Below are positions 15,007 through 23,197 of a stretch of 64,000 bases of DNA, piece by piece. Under the pieces are notes generated by a model. The model was given only the letters and a program-made list of their open reading frames with translations. It was not told the DNA's origin and did no database searches. The DNA comes from Melioribacteraceae bacterium (GTDB taxonomy: Bacteria > Bacteroidota > Ignavibacteria > Ignavibacteriales > Melioribacteraceae): the NCBI GenBank assembly GCA_019638015.1, contig JAHBUP010000001.1:2016424-2080423 (forward strand), read 5' to 3'. Each line of letters begins with the position of its first letter. The first letter of the stretch is position 1. Made by a program: the position numbers and the translations under genes.

Positions 15007-18000
15007 TTACATTTCTTTTTCAACATTTCTCTTCTCAAACCAACTGTAAACAGATGGAATGATTAACAATGTTAACAGAGTTGAAGTGATCAAGCCGCCT
15101 ACAACTACAACAGCTAATGGCTTTTGCACTTCCGAACCAGTTCCGGTAGTAATGATTGTTGGCACCAAACTAAATATTGTTATAAATGCAGTCATTAAAA
15201 CCGGGCGCAATCTATCCATACTTCCTCTTTCAATTGCCTCATTCAGTTCCAAGCCATCCTCTCGTAATTGAGATATATGAGAAACCAAAACAACTCCATT
15301 TAGAACTGCTACACCAAATAACACAATAAACCCTACCGAAGCTGGAACCGATAAGTATAAGCCGGAGATATAAAGGGCAATGATGCCGCCAATTAAAGCA
15401 AACGGTAAGTTTGATATTACGAGCAAAGCTAATCTTACAGATTTGAAAGTGACAAATAGTAAAAGTAGAATTAATCCAATTGCTAATGGTCCTATAATCA
15501 TAAGTTTGTTCATTGCTCTCTGCTGACTCTCAAACTGACCGCCCCACGTTAAATAATAACCTGCCGGAAGCTGAACATTCTCTTTTATTTTCTGTTTTGC
15601 TTCAGCTACAAAGCTTCCTATATCTCTTCCACTTATATTCATCTCAATTCCGATTCTTCTAATTCCATCCTGCCTGCTTATCTGGACGGGTCCTTCAATC
15701 ATTTTTATTTCTGCTAATTGAGCAAGTGGAATATTCGTTCCCGTCTTTGTAGGAACCAAAATATTCTCAATCGTCTCTATCGAGTTCCTTTTTTCTTCCG
15801 GCAGTCTTACAGTTATATCAAAGTTTCTGTTTTCTTCGTAAAACTTAGATGCCGCTTTACCGGCAATTGCAATTTCGATAACATTTTGAACATCGCTTAT
15901 GTTTAATCCATACCGCGCTATCTTGGAGCGGTCAACATTAATAGTTAAATAAGGTTGTCCGGAAACTTTCTCAGCAATTAAATCTGTCCCGCCTTCAATT
16001 TTAGATAGAACTTTAGTTATCTCATCAGCTTTTCGTTTCATCAGTTCAATATCTTCACCAAATAATTTTAGAATTAATTGTGCTCTTGTTCCGGCAACTA
16101 TTTCATCTATACGGCACTGAATGGGCTGACTAAATCCAAATGCTATTCCCGGTATCGTTTCAAGAGATTCTCTCATTTCATTTGTAAGTTCTTCTCTTGT
16201 TATATCCCGCGTCCACTCGCTTTTTGGTTTCAATACACCTACGTAACCGGTTTTATCAACGCCTCGCGTATCTAATGCCACGCCGGTTTGTCCGGTTCTG
16301 GATACTACAACATCAAGCTCATCAAATTCCTTTAACTTCTCTCCGACAATTTTATTTATTTCCATTGACTTGGATAATGAAACTCCCGGCAGCAATGCAA
16401 CATCCATATCAAATGCACCTTCATCCATAATGGGAATAAATTCTGTTCCAATATTTTTTAATAATACAAGCGAACCGAGCAATCCTATTAATGCTGTGGC
16501 AAGTAATAATTTCTTCCTTTTCATACTAAAACGTAAAAGAGGGAGATATTTTGTAGAAAAGAATCTCATTATTGCACTCTCTTTTTCTACTTGAGGCTTT
16601 AAGAAGATGGCACAAAGCTGTGGTATTATGAAGATGGACATTAACAGTGTTGCTATTATTGCCAATCCAACTGTTATTGCTAAAGGCGCAAACATTTTAC
16701 CTTCTATACCTTCTAATGCAAGAATCGGTATAAATGTAATTGCAATTATTATTTCACCATATATACTCGGTTTTCTAACGTCGAGTATTGCTTTTAAAAT
16801 CAAGGATAGTTTATTAAACTTTCCTTTCTCCTCATTCAGCATTCTCTGCACATTTTCCACCTGGATAATTGATGCATCGAATTTCATACCCGTTGAAATT
16901 ACCAATCCGCCAATAGACATAAGATTTGCGCTTATTCCCAACAACTTCATAAACACAAAAGTTAGTAGAAGAGAAATAGGTAATGCTATCAATATTACGG
17001 CTGAACCTCTGAAGCTTTTTAGAAGTAGAAAAGTAACTACTAATACAAGAATTGAACCTTCCAGCAGTGCGCGTATTATAGTCCAAATGCTTGCATCAAC
17101 AATTTCCGTTCGGTCGTAGTAAGGAACTATTTTAATCCCATCGGGCAAAATATTGTTTTCATTAATTTCATCAACTTTAGCTTTTACTCTTTCTACAACC
17201 TCGCGGCTGTTCTCGCCACGAAGCATCATTGCAATTCCACCGACTGATTCATCAACACCATTCTTCATCGAAGCGCCCATTCGAACAGCTTCCCCAATTT
17301 TAACTTGCGCAACATCACGTATAAAAGTAGGCGTTCCGCCAACAGATTTTAATACAATATTATCAATATCACTTAGCTCTTTTATTAAACCTACTCCACG
17401 CACTATGAACTGATCTGAATTTCTTTCAAGTATATTTCCACCCACATTCTTATTGTTATTCTCAATGGCTGCAAATACTTCATCAGCTGTTATGGCATAC
17501 TTTAATAATTTTTCCGGATTAATCAATACTTGAAATTGCTTAAAGTATCCGCCGAATGAATTTATTTCGTTTACTCCGGCAACACTTTTCAGTTGCGGCG
17601 TAATTACCCATTCTTGCAAAGTTCTTAAATCTGTTAGATAAGCCATCTTTCCAAGTGAATCAGAAGGCATTTTTCCTTCAAGTGTGTATTGGTAAATTTC
17701 TCCCATTGCAGTTGCTATTGGTCCCATTGCAACTTCAACACCTTTAGGTACGTTTTCTCGGGCTTCTCCAAGCCGTTCAAAGACAAGCTGCCTGGCAAAG
17801 TATATATCAACATTATCCTTAAAGACTATTGTAACAATTGAAAGCCCGAATTTTGTTACCGAACGCATTTGTTCAACATCCGGCAATCCCCGCATTGCCA
17901 TTTCTATCGGATAGGTTACGTTTCTTTCTATTTCTATCGCAGAGAGTCCATCCGCGTGGCTTATAATTTCTACTTGTATGTTTGTTACATCCGGGAAAGC

Positions 18001-18111
18001 ATCAATTGGAATTTTCGTGTAAGCATAAATTCCAAGCCCAACAATTAGAAACGAAAGAAATATTATCATTCCTTTCTGCTTCAGAGTCATAGATATAATT
18101 TTTTCTAACAT
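15007..18111 (-). CDS. Heavy-metal efflux RND transporter, CusA/CzcA family
   Basis: 1034 residues, full length for an HME-RND inner-membrane pump: 12 membrane helices and two large periplasmic loops. TM4 reads GGLVISTGMKFDASIIQVENV. It keeps the proton-relay Asp and following Glu of CusA-type pumps but lacks the CzcA DFG motif. The porter domain reads FSQPIQCRIDEIVAGTR and DRSKIARYGL, which is CzcA-like and lacks two of the three Met ligands of E. coli CusA. Metal choice (Cu/Ag or Zn/Co/Cd) therefore cannot be fixed. The start codon overlaps the stop of the membrane-fusion gene by one base. It works with the fusion protein and outer-membrane channel encoded just upstream. Confidence 0.92.
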   Translation of the reverse strand: MLEKIISMTLKQKGMIIFLSFLIVGLGIYAYTKIPIDAFPDVTNIQVEIISHADGLSAIEIERNVTYPIEMAMRGLPDVEQMRSVTKFGLSIVTIVFKDNVDIYFARQLVFERLGEARENVPKGVEVAMGPIATAMGEIYQYTLEGKMPSDSLGKMAYLTDLRTLQEWVITPQLKSVAGVNEINSFGGYFKQFQVLINPEKLLKYAITADEVFAAIENNNKNVGGNILERNSDQFIVRGVGLIKELSDIDNIVLKSVGGTPTFIRDVAQVKIGEAVRMGASMKNGVDESVGGIAMMLRGENSREVVERVKAKVDEINENNILPDGIKIVPYYDRTEIVDASIWTIIRALLEGSILVLVVTFLLLKSFRGSAVILIALPISLLLTFVFMKLLGISANLMSIGGLVISTGMKFDASIIQVENVQRMLNEEKGKFNKLSLILKAILDVRKPSIYGEIIIAITFIPILALEGIEGKMFAPLAITVGLAIIATLLMSIFIIPQLCAIFLKPQVEKESAIMRFFSTKYLPLLRFSMKRKKLLLATALIGLLGSLVLLKNIGTEFIPIMDEGAFDMDVALLPGVSLSKSMEINKIVGEKLKEFDELDVVVSRTGQTGVALDTRGVDKTGYVGVLKPKSEWTRDITREELTNEMRESLETIPGIAFGFSQPIQCRIDEIVAGTRAQLILKLFGEDIELMKRKADEITKVLSKIEGGTDLIAEKVSGQPYLTINVDRSKIARYGLNISDVQNVIEIAIAGKAASKFYEENRNFDITVRLPEEKRNSIETIENILVPTKTGTNIPLAQLAEIKMIEGPVQISRQDGIRRIGIEMNISGRDIGSFVAEAKQKIKENVQLPAGYYLTWGGQFESQQRAMNKLMIIGPLAIGLILLLLFVTFKSVRLALLVISNLPFALIGGIIALYISGLYLSVPASVGFIVLFGVAVLNGVVLVSHISQLREDGLELNEAIERGSMDRLRPVLMTAFITIFSLVPTIITTGTGSEVQKPLAVVVVGGLITSTLLTLLIIPSVYSWFEKRNVEKEM

Positions 18112-19304
18112 TAGTGTTCATCTCCTTCCAATTCTTCTTTCTTTAGTTCACTCTTTAGATAAAACACTCCTTTCGATGCAACTTTTTCACCCTCTTTCAA
18201 TCCTTCTTTAATTTCAATCCGGTTATCAACAGATAATCCGGTAATCACTATTCTCTTTTCAAATTCTTGCCCGCTGCTTGGTGGGGTTGTCTTGCTTTTT
18301 TGGACAAACACATATTCTTGCCCGGCTTCTTTAACAACTGCTTCTTCCGGAATCATAATTGCTTTTGCATTCCCGCTCACAGGAATTTTTAGTTCGCCAA
18401 ACATTTGCGGTTTTAATTTGCTATTAGAATTTTCAAACTCTCCCCGTATTGTAATTGTTCTTGTTTGCTCGTCAACCGTCTGCCCTATATATATTATTCT
18501 TCCGTTAAACTTCTCATTCATATAAGTTGATGAGGTGAAAAATGCATTTGTTTTCTGGTTTATCTTCGTTATATCTTTTTCGTATATCTGTCCGTCAACC
18601 CAAACAGTAGATGTGTTAATTACTTTGAAAGCATTTGTTGTGGCATCAACTAATTGTCCTATAACAACATTTCTTTCTACTACTATACCGTTGATGGATG
18701 ATTTAATTGGCAATGTGCCGGAAATATGTTCTTCGCTAATCTTTGCGTCGGTTACATCTTCATCACTAAGACCAACCGAATGAATTTTTTTATCCTCTGC
18801 TTTGTATTCAGCAAGCGCCTTTTCAAATTCAGCCTGGCTTTCTAGTAATGATTTTTGCGATCCTATTTTCTCATCAAATAATTTCTTCTGTCTTTCATAA
18901 TTTGCTTTTGCATAATCAAGTGCCGCTTTTGCAATTAAGAAACCGGCTTTTATTTCACCAACGTCAAGACCTTCAACCGTCATCAATACTTGTCCGGCTT
19001 TAACAAAATCTCCTACTTTCACAAACACCTGGTGAACTCTTCCTTGAACAAGCGAACCTATCTGTGCTTCATTATCTTGATTAGTTATTACCTTTGCCGG
19101 AATTGTTAAATAACCAGTGAATGGTTGTAATGATACTGTCTCGGTTTCCAATTTTATTTGCTTTATTGATTCAGCCGATAGTTTTACAACTTCACTGTGT
19201 TCATTATGGCTTTCTTCCTTTTTAGGTTCTTCTTTACCGCTGCATCCCAATAGGGCAATCGCTAATACATTAACGGCTATTAATAATTTGATACTTGATT
19301 TCAT
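18111..19304 (-). CDS. RND efflux periplasmic adaptor (membrane fusion protein), CusB/CzcB type
   Basis: 397 residues with lipobox C21 (LLGCSGKEE), an N-terminal His-bearing segment (SHNEHSEV), biotinyl-lipoyl-like half motifs (GRVHQVFVKVGDFVKAGQVL), a coiled-coil hairpin (about 125-190: DYAKANYERQKKLFDEK…), then beta-barrel and membrane-proximal domains (PEEAVVKEAGQEYVFV). It bridges the RND pump and the outer-membrane channel and in this family can hand metal to the pump. It abuts the channel gene without a gap and overlaps the pump gene by one base: one operon. Confidence 0.9.
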   Translation of the reverse strand: MKSSIKLLIAVNVLAIALLGCSGKEEPKKEESHNEHSEVVKLSAESIKQIKLETETVSLQPFTGYLTIPAKVITNQDNEAQIGSLVQGRVHQVFVKVGDFVKAGQVLMTVEGLDVGEIKAGFLIAKAALDYAKANYERQKKLFDEKIGSQKSLLESQAEFEKALAEYKAEDKKIHSVGLSDEDVTDAKISEEHISGTLPIKSSINGIVVERNVVIGQLVDATTNAFKVINTSTVWVDGQIYEKDITKINQKTNAFFTSSTYMNEKFNGRIIYIGQTVDEQTRTITIRGEFENSNSKLKPQMFGELKIPVSGNAKAIMIPEEAVVKEAGQEYVFVQKSKTTPPSSGQEFEKRIVITGLSVDNRIEIKEGLKEGEKVASKGVFYLKSELKKEELEGDEH

Positions 19305-20603
19305 TTATTTCTCCAATTCTGATTTGTCAATAATATTTTGCCCGACTATTTCTTCAATTCTAAAAACTGATTGATAATGATTGAATAAAACATTTATGTA
19401 ATTGTTCCGTGAGCTAATCAAAGTTTGTTTCGCCTGCAGATATTCAAGATATGTAAGTTCTCCGGCATCGTAGCTTTTTATAGCTGTTCTGTAAATCTCT
19501 TCGGCTTGTGGAAGAATATCATTCACATATAGTTTTACCTGCTTTAGATTATTTTCGTGATCTGTAAAAGCGCTTTTTATTCTTAAAGCGATCTCATTCT
19601 TTGTTAATTGCAGTTCCGATTCAGATATAGACTGATTTGCAACCGCTTCTTGAATTTTTCCTCTTTGATCGAACATAAACCAAAGCGGAACCGATATTCC
19701 AAATGAAGCTCCGTAAAATCCGTTATTGCCGTCGCGCGTTTGTTTGAAATAAGCCAGATTAAGATTAGGCAGGATGGAAGACCATGCAAGACCTTTTTCG
19801 ATAGATGCTATTCCATAATTCAATTCGGCAATCTTTATCTGCGGATTTGTTTCTTCCAACGATTTGTAGATTTGCTCTATACTGATTTTGTGATCAACAA
19901 AAACAAGCGTATCGATTAAATTGAAATTCGCTTCATAACTTTGTTTTCCATATCCAAGTGAGTAATTCAGTTCGGCAAACGCTGTTGTTAGCTCATTCTT
20001 TGCAACTTCCAGATTGTTCTGCGCCTCTGTGTATTGGACCTTTGCGGTCAATCTTTCAAGATTCGTTCCTTCACCAACATTTTGTCTTATCTCAGCTTTC
20101 TTAAAAAAATCTTCCGAGATAACAAGATTTTCTTCAGCAGACTTTACCTGGTATTGTTTAGCCAGAACTTTGTAGTAACTTGTCTTTACTTGATTTATAA
20201 TGCTTCTCTCAGTCATGTTTAGTTTATATACTGCAATCTCTTCTTCCTTGTTAAATTTGCTCCCTTTCAAAAAGTAATTAGAAGGGAACTCAAAAGATTG
20301 ACTAACAGCCAGAGTTTTTTCGCTGTAATTACTTAAACTGCTGTTCACCGGTGCATATTCATAACTAACACCAACTTCCGGCAGAGGTAATGATATCCCG
20401 CTCCAGAATCTACCCTTAGATGCTGAAATATTTTCTGTTGCACTCTTTATTTCCGGATTATTCTTTAATCCAATTTCAACAGCTTCATTTAAACTAAGTT
20501 TTCTAATTTCAGTTTGTCCGTAAATGCAAAGCGGTAAAATTGCAATTGCGAACAAAACAAAAAGTTTGTTTCCCGCAAAACGGGGTTTCGTTTTACTCAA
20601 CAT
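19305..20603 (-). CDS. TolC-family outer-membrane efflux channel (CusC/CzcC type)
   Basis: 432 residues: signal peptide (to about residue 30), then two OEP repeats with long helices. Typical segments are SLNEAVEIGLKNNPEIKSA near the N-terminus and SYDAGELTYLEYLQAKQTLI near the C-terminus. It forms the outer-membrane duct for the tripartite pump. First gene of the three-gene pump set, followed directly by the adaptor gene. Confidence 0.9.
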   Translation of the reverse strand: MLSKTKPRFAGNKLFVLFAIAILPLCIYGQTEIRKLSLNEAVEIGLKNNPEIKSATENISASKGRFWSGISLPLPEVGVSYEYAPVNSSLSNYSEKTLAVSQSFEFPSNYFLKGSKFNKEEEIAVYKLNMTERSIINQVKTSYYKVLAKQYQVKSAEENLVISEDFFKKAEIRQNVGEGTNLERLTAKVQYTEAQNNLEVAKNELTTAFAELNYSLGYGKQSYEANFNLIDTLVFVDHKISIEQIYKSLEETNPQIKIAELNYGIASIEKGLAWSSILPNLNLAYFKQTRDGNNGFYGASFGISVPLWFMFDQRGKIQEAVANQSISESELQLTKNEIALRIKSAFTDHENNLKQVKLYVNDILPQAEEIYRTAIKSYDAGELTYLEYLQAKQTLISSRNNYINVLFNHYQSVFRIEEIVGQNIIDKSELEK

Positions 20604-20693
20604 AATTCTCCAAATAAATTAATTATTAATGACACTTATCCCGTAAAGGGAATACTTGTCCGCCTTTGGCGGAACGAAATGAAAAGAGAGTAG

Positions 20694-21035
20694 TTAAATC
20701 AGAAATGTGCTATTAAATAGATATAAATCAGCAGATTGTTTTGCTTTTAAATGATGATCCGTTCTTTCAAAAGAAGTTTGTGTTTCTTGCGCTTCAATTT
20801 CTTCAAAACAATGAATGCAAATATATTTGTTAAGTTCAAGTTTAGGTAGGTTTTCCCTTAAAATCTTTGAATGAGCATTCGTATTTTTAACAATTTGACA
20901 GTAATCATGAGCACCATGATTATCTCCGTCAAAATCAAGAAGTCCTAATTCGGAGTGTAAAAAAGAGAAAACAAAAACTCCCAGAAACAGTAGGGCAATT
21001 GTTCTTTTTACGCTATTTCTAAAAATATTTTTCAT
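20694..21035 (-). CDS. Small secreted His/Cys protein (HYC_CC_PP-like)
   Basis: 113 residues with an N-terminal hydrophobic signal (about 12-27), then HGAHDYCQIV and, after a spacer, YICIHCFEEIEAQ. The two Cys/His groups could bind a metal. It resembles small Bacteroidota proteins named for an HYC and a CC motif that are found near copper genes, but here the match is weak. It lies 91 bases upstream of the efflux operon on the same strand and may be its first gene. Confidence 0.4.
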   Translation of the reverse strand: MKNIFRNSVKRTIALLFLGVFVFSFLHSELGLLDFDGDNHGAHDYCQIVKNTNAHSKILRENLPKLELNKYICIHCFEEIEAQETQTSFERTDHHLKAKQSADLYLFNSTFLI

Positions 21036-21133
21036 CTGTCACAAATTTATTGCTTTCTACCTCTTAAAACAACCAAATTAAGATAATAGTTTCAAACTAT
21101 CTCTTTTATTACTTTTTTGATTGATGACTCTCA

Positions 21134-21391
21134 TCAAGGTTTTGCTACGTGCAAACTATCATTAGTCAAATATTCAATTATCATCCTTTTTTCATCCTCA
21201 TTTAGTCTTGCCTTCTTACTCATTTCTTCAACTTCACTTTTCCATTTTTCACTGGTAAATTCTGTTTTTGAGTGTATTCTGTGGCATCCGCCGCATTTAT
21301 TATAATAAAGCTCTTCTCCTTTACTCCTGTAAATAATAGTGGCGGCGCATCCGGCAATAAATAGAAAAACTAAACTAAAGATAATCTTCAT
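21134..21391 (-). CDS. Small c-type cytochrome lipoprotein
   Basis: 85 residues with a lipobox (FIAGC, C15) and one haem-binding site C33-x-x-C36-H37 in YYNKCGGCHRIH. A helix bearing EEMSKKARL follows, whose Met may be the second axial ligand. It is probably a monohaem electron-transfer cytochrome anchored in the outer or inner membrane. Its start overlaps the stop of the outer-membrane protein gene by 4 bases. Confidence 0.75.
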   Translation of the reverse strand: MKIIFSLVFLFIAGCAATIIYRSKGEELYYNKCGGCHRIHSKTEFTSEKWKSEVEEMSKKARLNEDEKRMIIEYLTNDSLHVAKP

Positions 21392-22180
21392 AAACCTATG
21401 CCTAATATTGTTCTAACTTCATACTTCTCATGTCCTATCAAATCCAAATTGTTTTTTGTTATTGGTCCGCCGCTAATCTGTGCTAAAATATTCACAACAA
21501 AATAAAGTTTATCTGAATGGTAGCTTATTGTTGGGCCGATAAAACTTGCCTGGTTTTCTTCCTTCTCATAAATCTCTTTATAGTTTCTGTCATTTCTAAA
21601 TTCAAGTCCAACAGATAAATTCTTGTTTAACTCATAAGCAAGTCCAAGCGTAAGTTCAAATGCAGATTCTGTTTCTTTTTCCGGGAAGTTCTTTTCAATT
21701 TCTGAAACTAAATTCATTACGGAAATAAATTTGTCAAATTGTTTTGTCAGTAATATTTTGGGTTCATACTCTATCTTATCGCCGCCATAGCTTAATTCAA
21801 AATAAAGTGCCGGATCAATAATGTATTCGTTTGGATTTGTCAAACGATACCGAAATTCGAACGAAGTGGTCGATAAACTAAATGATTTGGATGGTATTGA
21901 ATTCTCATTGCTCTTCACTTCATTAAAATTGAAATACATTGCCGTCGTAAAACGATCTGTAACCCCGTATTCAATTTCAAAGCGCGGCTGCCATCTGTAA
22001 TAATATCCAATTCCTTTATCCATTCTTCCGGTTTGCCAGATTTCTAATTCAAGTGCATTTGCCGGAAGCGTATATGATGTATAGGATCTTGCAAACTTTT
22101 TTATCATCCGCGTTGATGTTCATGAAGCTGAAAATCAATAATAGAATTGAGAACAAAAAAGTATAGTTGATTTGATTCAT
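21388..22180 (-). pseudogene. Outer-membrane protein gene split by a frameshift in a poly-A tract
   Basis: The open frame 21388-22107 encodes 239 residues of an outer-membrane barrel (ARSYTSYTLPANALELEIWQ…, ending ILGIGL) but no signal peptide. The missing N-terminus is found upstream in another frame: ATG at 22180 starts MNQINYTFLFSILLLIFSF and runs to ADDKK. The two frames join at a run of six A (plus-strand T 22097-22102); with five A the protein reads …ADDKKFARSYTSY… continuously. This is either a recent frameshift, a slippery phase-variable tract or a sequencing error. The protein is probably the outer-membrane partner of the cytochrome that follows it. Confidence 0.7.
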
Positions 22181-22520
22181 TATTCACTTCGTTTATAAAA
22201 TGAATTTATATTCTTTCAAGTCGCTTTTTAATACATAAAGATTTTTATATAAAACCACATGCATAGCTTCTTGAAAATTCTTGTGTAAAATTATTCTTGA
22301 GCATCAATGATATCAATCGCTATAAATAGGTATTTGGAACAGCTACATCCCTTTAAATGAGGACTCTATTGAGCACGTGTTGTGATGATTACAAATCAGT
22401 GTAACAATAAATCATGAATTATTTATCACAAGCAGACTCACGACCTTTCTTCGATGATGCTCTATTTCCCTGTTCCTTAAAAATTCTTGCCGTTCAATAT
22501 CCAAGTTCAACACAAACAAC
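22181..22520. other. Intergenic boundary between metal cluster and mobile element
   Basis: 340 bases with no credible gene. At 22289-22307 lies AATTATTCTTGAGCATCAA, a near copy of 34814-34832 at the other side of the element. No tRNA fragment is visible here. The short open frame 22412-22615 is a frame shadow of the gene at 22521. Confidence 0.5.
22289..22307 (+). repeat. Possible left end repeat of the mobile element
   Basis: AATTATTCTTGAGCATCAA matches AATTGTTCTTGAACATCAA at 34814-34832 at 17 of 19 positions, in the same orientation. The pair brackets the integrase, replication and lysis genes. It may be a degenerate attachment duplication or chance in AT-rich DNA. Confidence 0.3.
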
Positions 22521-22730
22521 TTATGCCGCAACATAACTGTTGGCTTTTTCAAAACCCGTTGTTGAAACGGCATTTTTCTTAATAGTGCATCCTTTACGGT
22601 TTGGATTGGAACCAAGCCGATAAGAGAATAGCACGCAATCTTTAATCACACATTCCCGAACCTGTTTCTTTTCATACCCGGAACATTCCAAACAATGTTT
22701 CTTAATCGCTTTCAGAGGAGTAAGTTTCAT
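22521..22730 (-). CDS. Small Cys-rich mobile-element protein
   Basis: 69 residues from an ATG with GGAG 8 bases upstream. The pattern is AIKKHCLECSGYEKKQVREC, then IKDCVLFSYRLGSNPNRKG. Four cysteines spaced C-x2-C…C…C suggest a small zinc-binding fold. Proteins with the layout CxxCSG…VRxCxxxxCxLxxxRxGxNPNR are common in prophages and integrated elements; their function is unknown. It sits just 3' of the iteron cluster in the transcription direction, so it may be a regulator of the element. Confidence 0.65.
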   Translation of the reverse strand: MKLTPLKAIKKHCLECSGYEKKQVRECVIKDCVLFSYRLGSNPNRKGCTIKKNAVSTTGFEKANSYVAA

Positions 22731-22757
22731 TTTCTGTCTCCAATAATTTTATTAAAA

Positions 22758-22972
22758 TCTGTCCCTTTCGAAAATTTCAAACTGTCCAAATGGACACTTT
22801 CAAACAGTAAAACGTCCAAAAATCATTTTCCATCACAGTTTTTATCCAATACGTCCATCAATCTGTCCAATAAAACTCAGAAAACATGCTTAATTCACAA
22901 CTTTGGACACTTGGACGTTTTGAAATAGGAATTCTTGCCCGATATAGAAATCAAAGTGTCCAAACGTCCAAC
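22758..22972. repeat. Iteron-like cluster, candidate replication origin
   Basis: About nine copies of GTCCA(A) in either orientation lie in roughly 210 bases: for example 22784 GTCCAAA, 22791 TGGAC, 22814 GTCCAAA, 22853 GTCCA, 22865 GTCCAA, 22904 TGGAC, 22911 TGGAC, 22958 GTCCAAA and 22966 GTCCAA, most preceded by CT, AC or GT. They lie in non-coding AT-rich DNA directly 3' of the primase-helicase gene. Several phage satellites have their iteron origin in this position. Origin function is inferred. Confidence 0.5.
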
Positions 22973-23002
22973 ATATTTTTTCCACTTTTTACAAGTTGTT
23001 TT

Positions 23003-23181
23003 TGCACCTTAAAAGAATTACGAGTAGAAATTGAGTGGAGTGAAGTGTCAAATGAAAAATTCTGTTTGAGTCCCGATGAAATCGGGATGAGTTTATTTTT
23101 CATAACGTAACGGAACGAAATTTCCGTAATTCTTTTTAAGTGCATGTTCTTTTGTTTCTTTTCTTGCGCCAAGAAAAGAAA
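23003..23181 (-). repeat. Structured spacer repeat, copy A
   Basis: Outer arms GCACCTTAAAAGAATTACG (from 23004) and CGTAATTCTTTTTAAGTGC (to 23142) pair. Inside them ATGAAAAAT (23052-23060) pairs with ATTTTTCAT (23095-23103), and TCCCGAT/ATCGGGA (23071-23087) closes a 3-base loop. At the other end is a perfect 12-base palindrome arm pair around CGC (23155-23181). Starts 16 bases after the stop of the primase gene. It lacks the CCTCAAATACTTGGCG end seen in copies B and C. Confidence 0.7.
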
Positions 23182-23197
23182 GATGAATTTGTTATTT

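Noticed and set aside
9860..22180. Considering the whole metal cluster as part of the tRNA-Arg island
   Set aside because: Possible, since the left end is outside the window, but no boundary repeat, integrase or composition change ties it to the tRNA.
22412..22615. 67-codon minus-strand ORF
   Set aside because: Alternate frame of the Cys-rich gene at 22521-22730.
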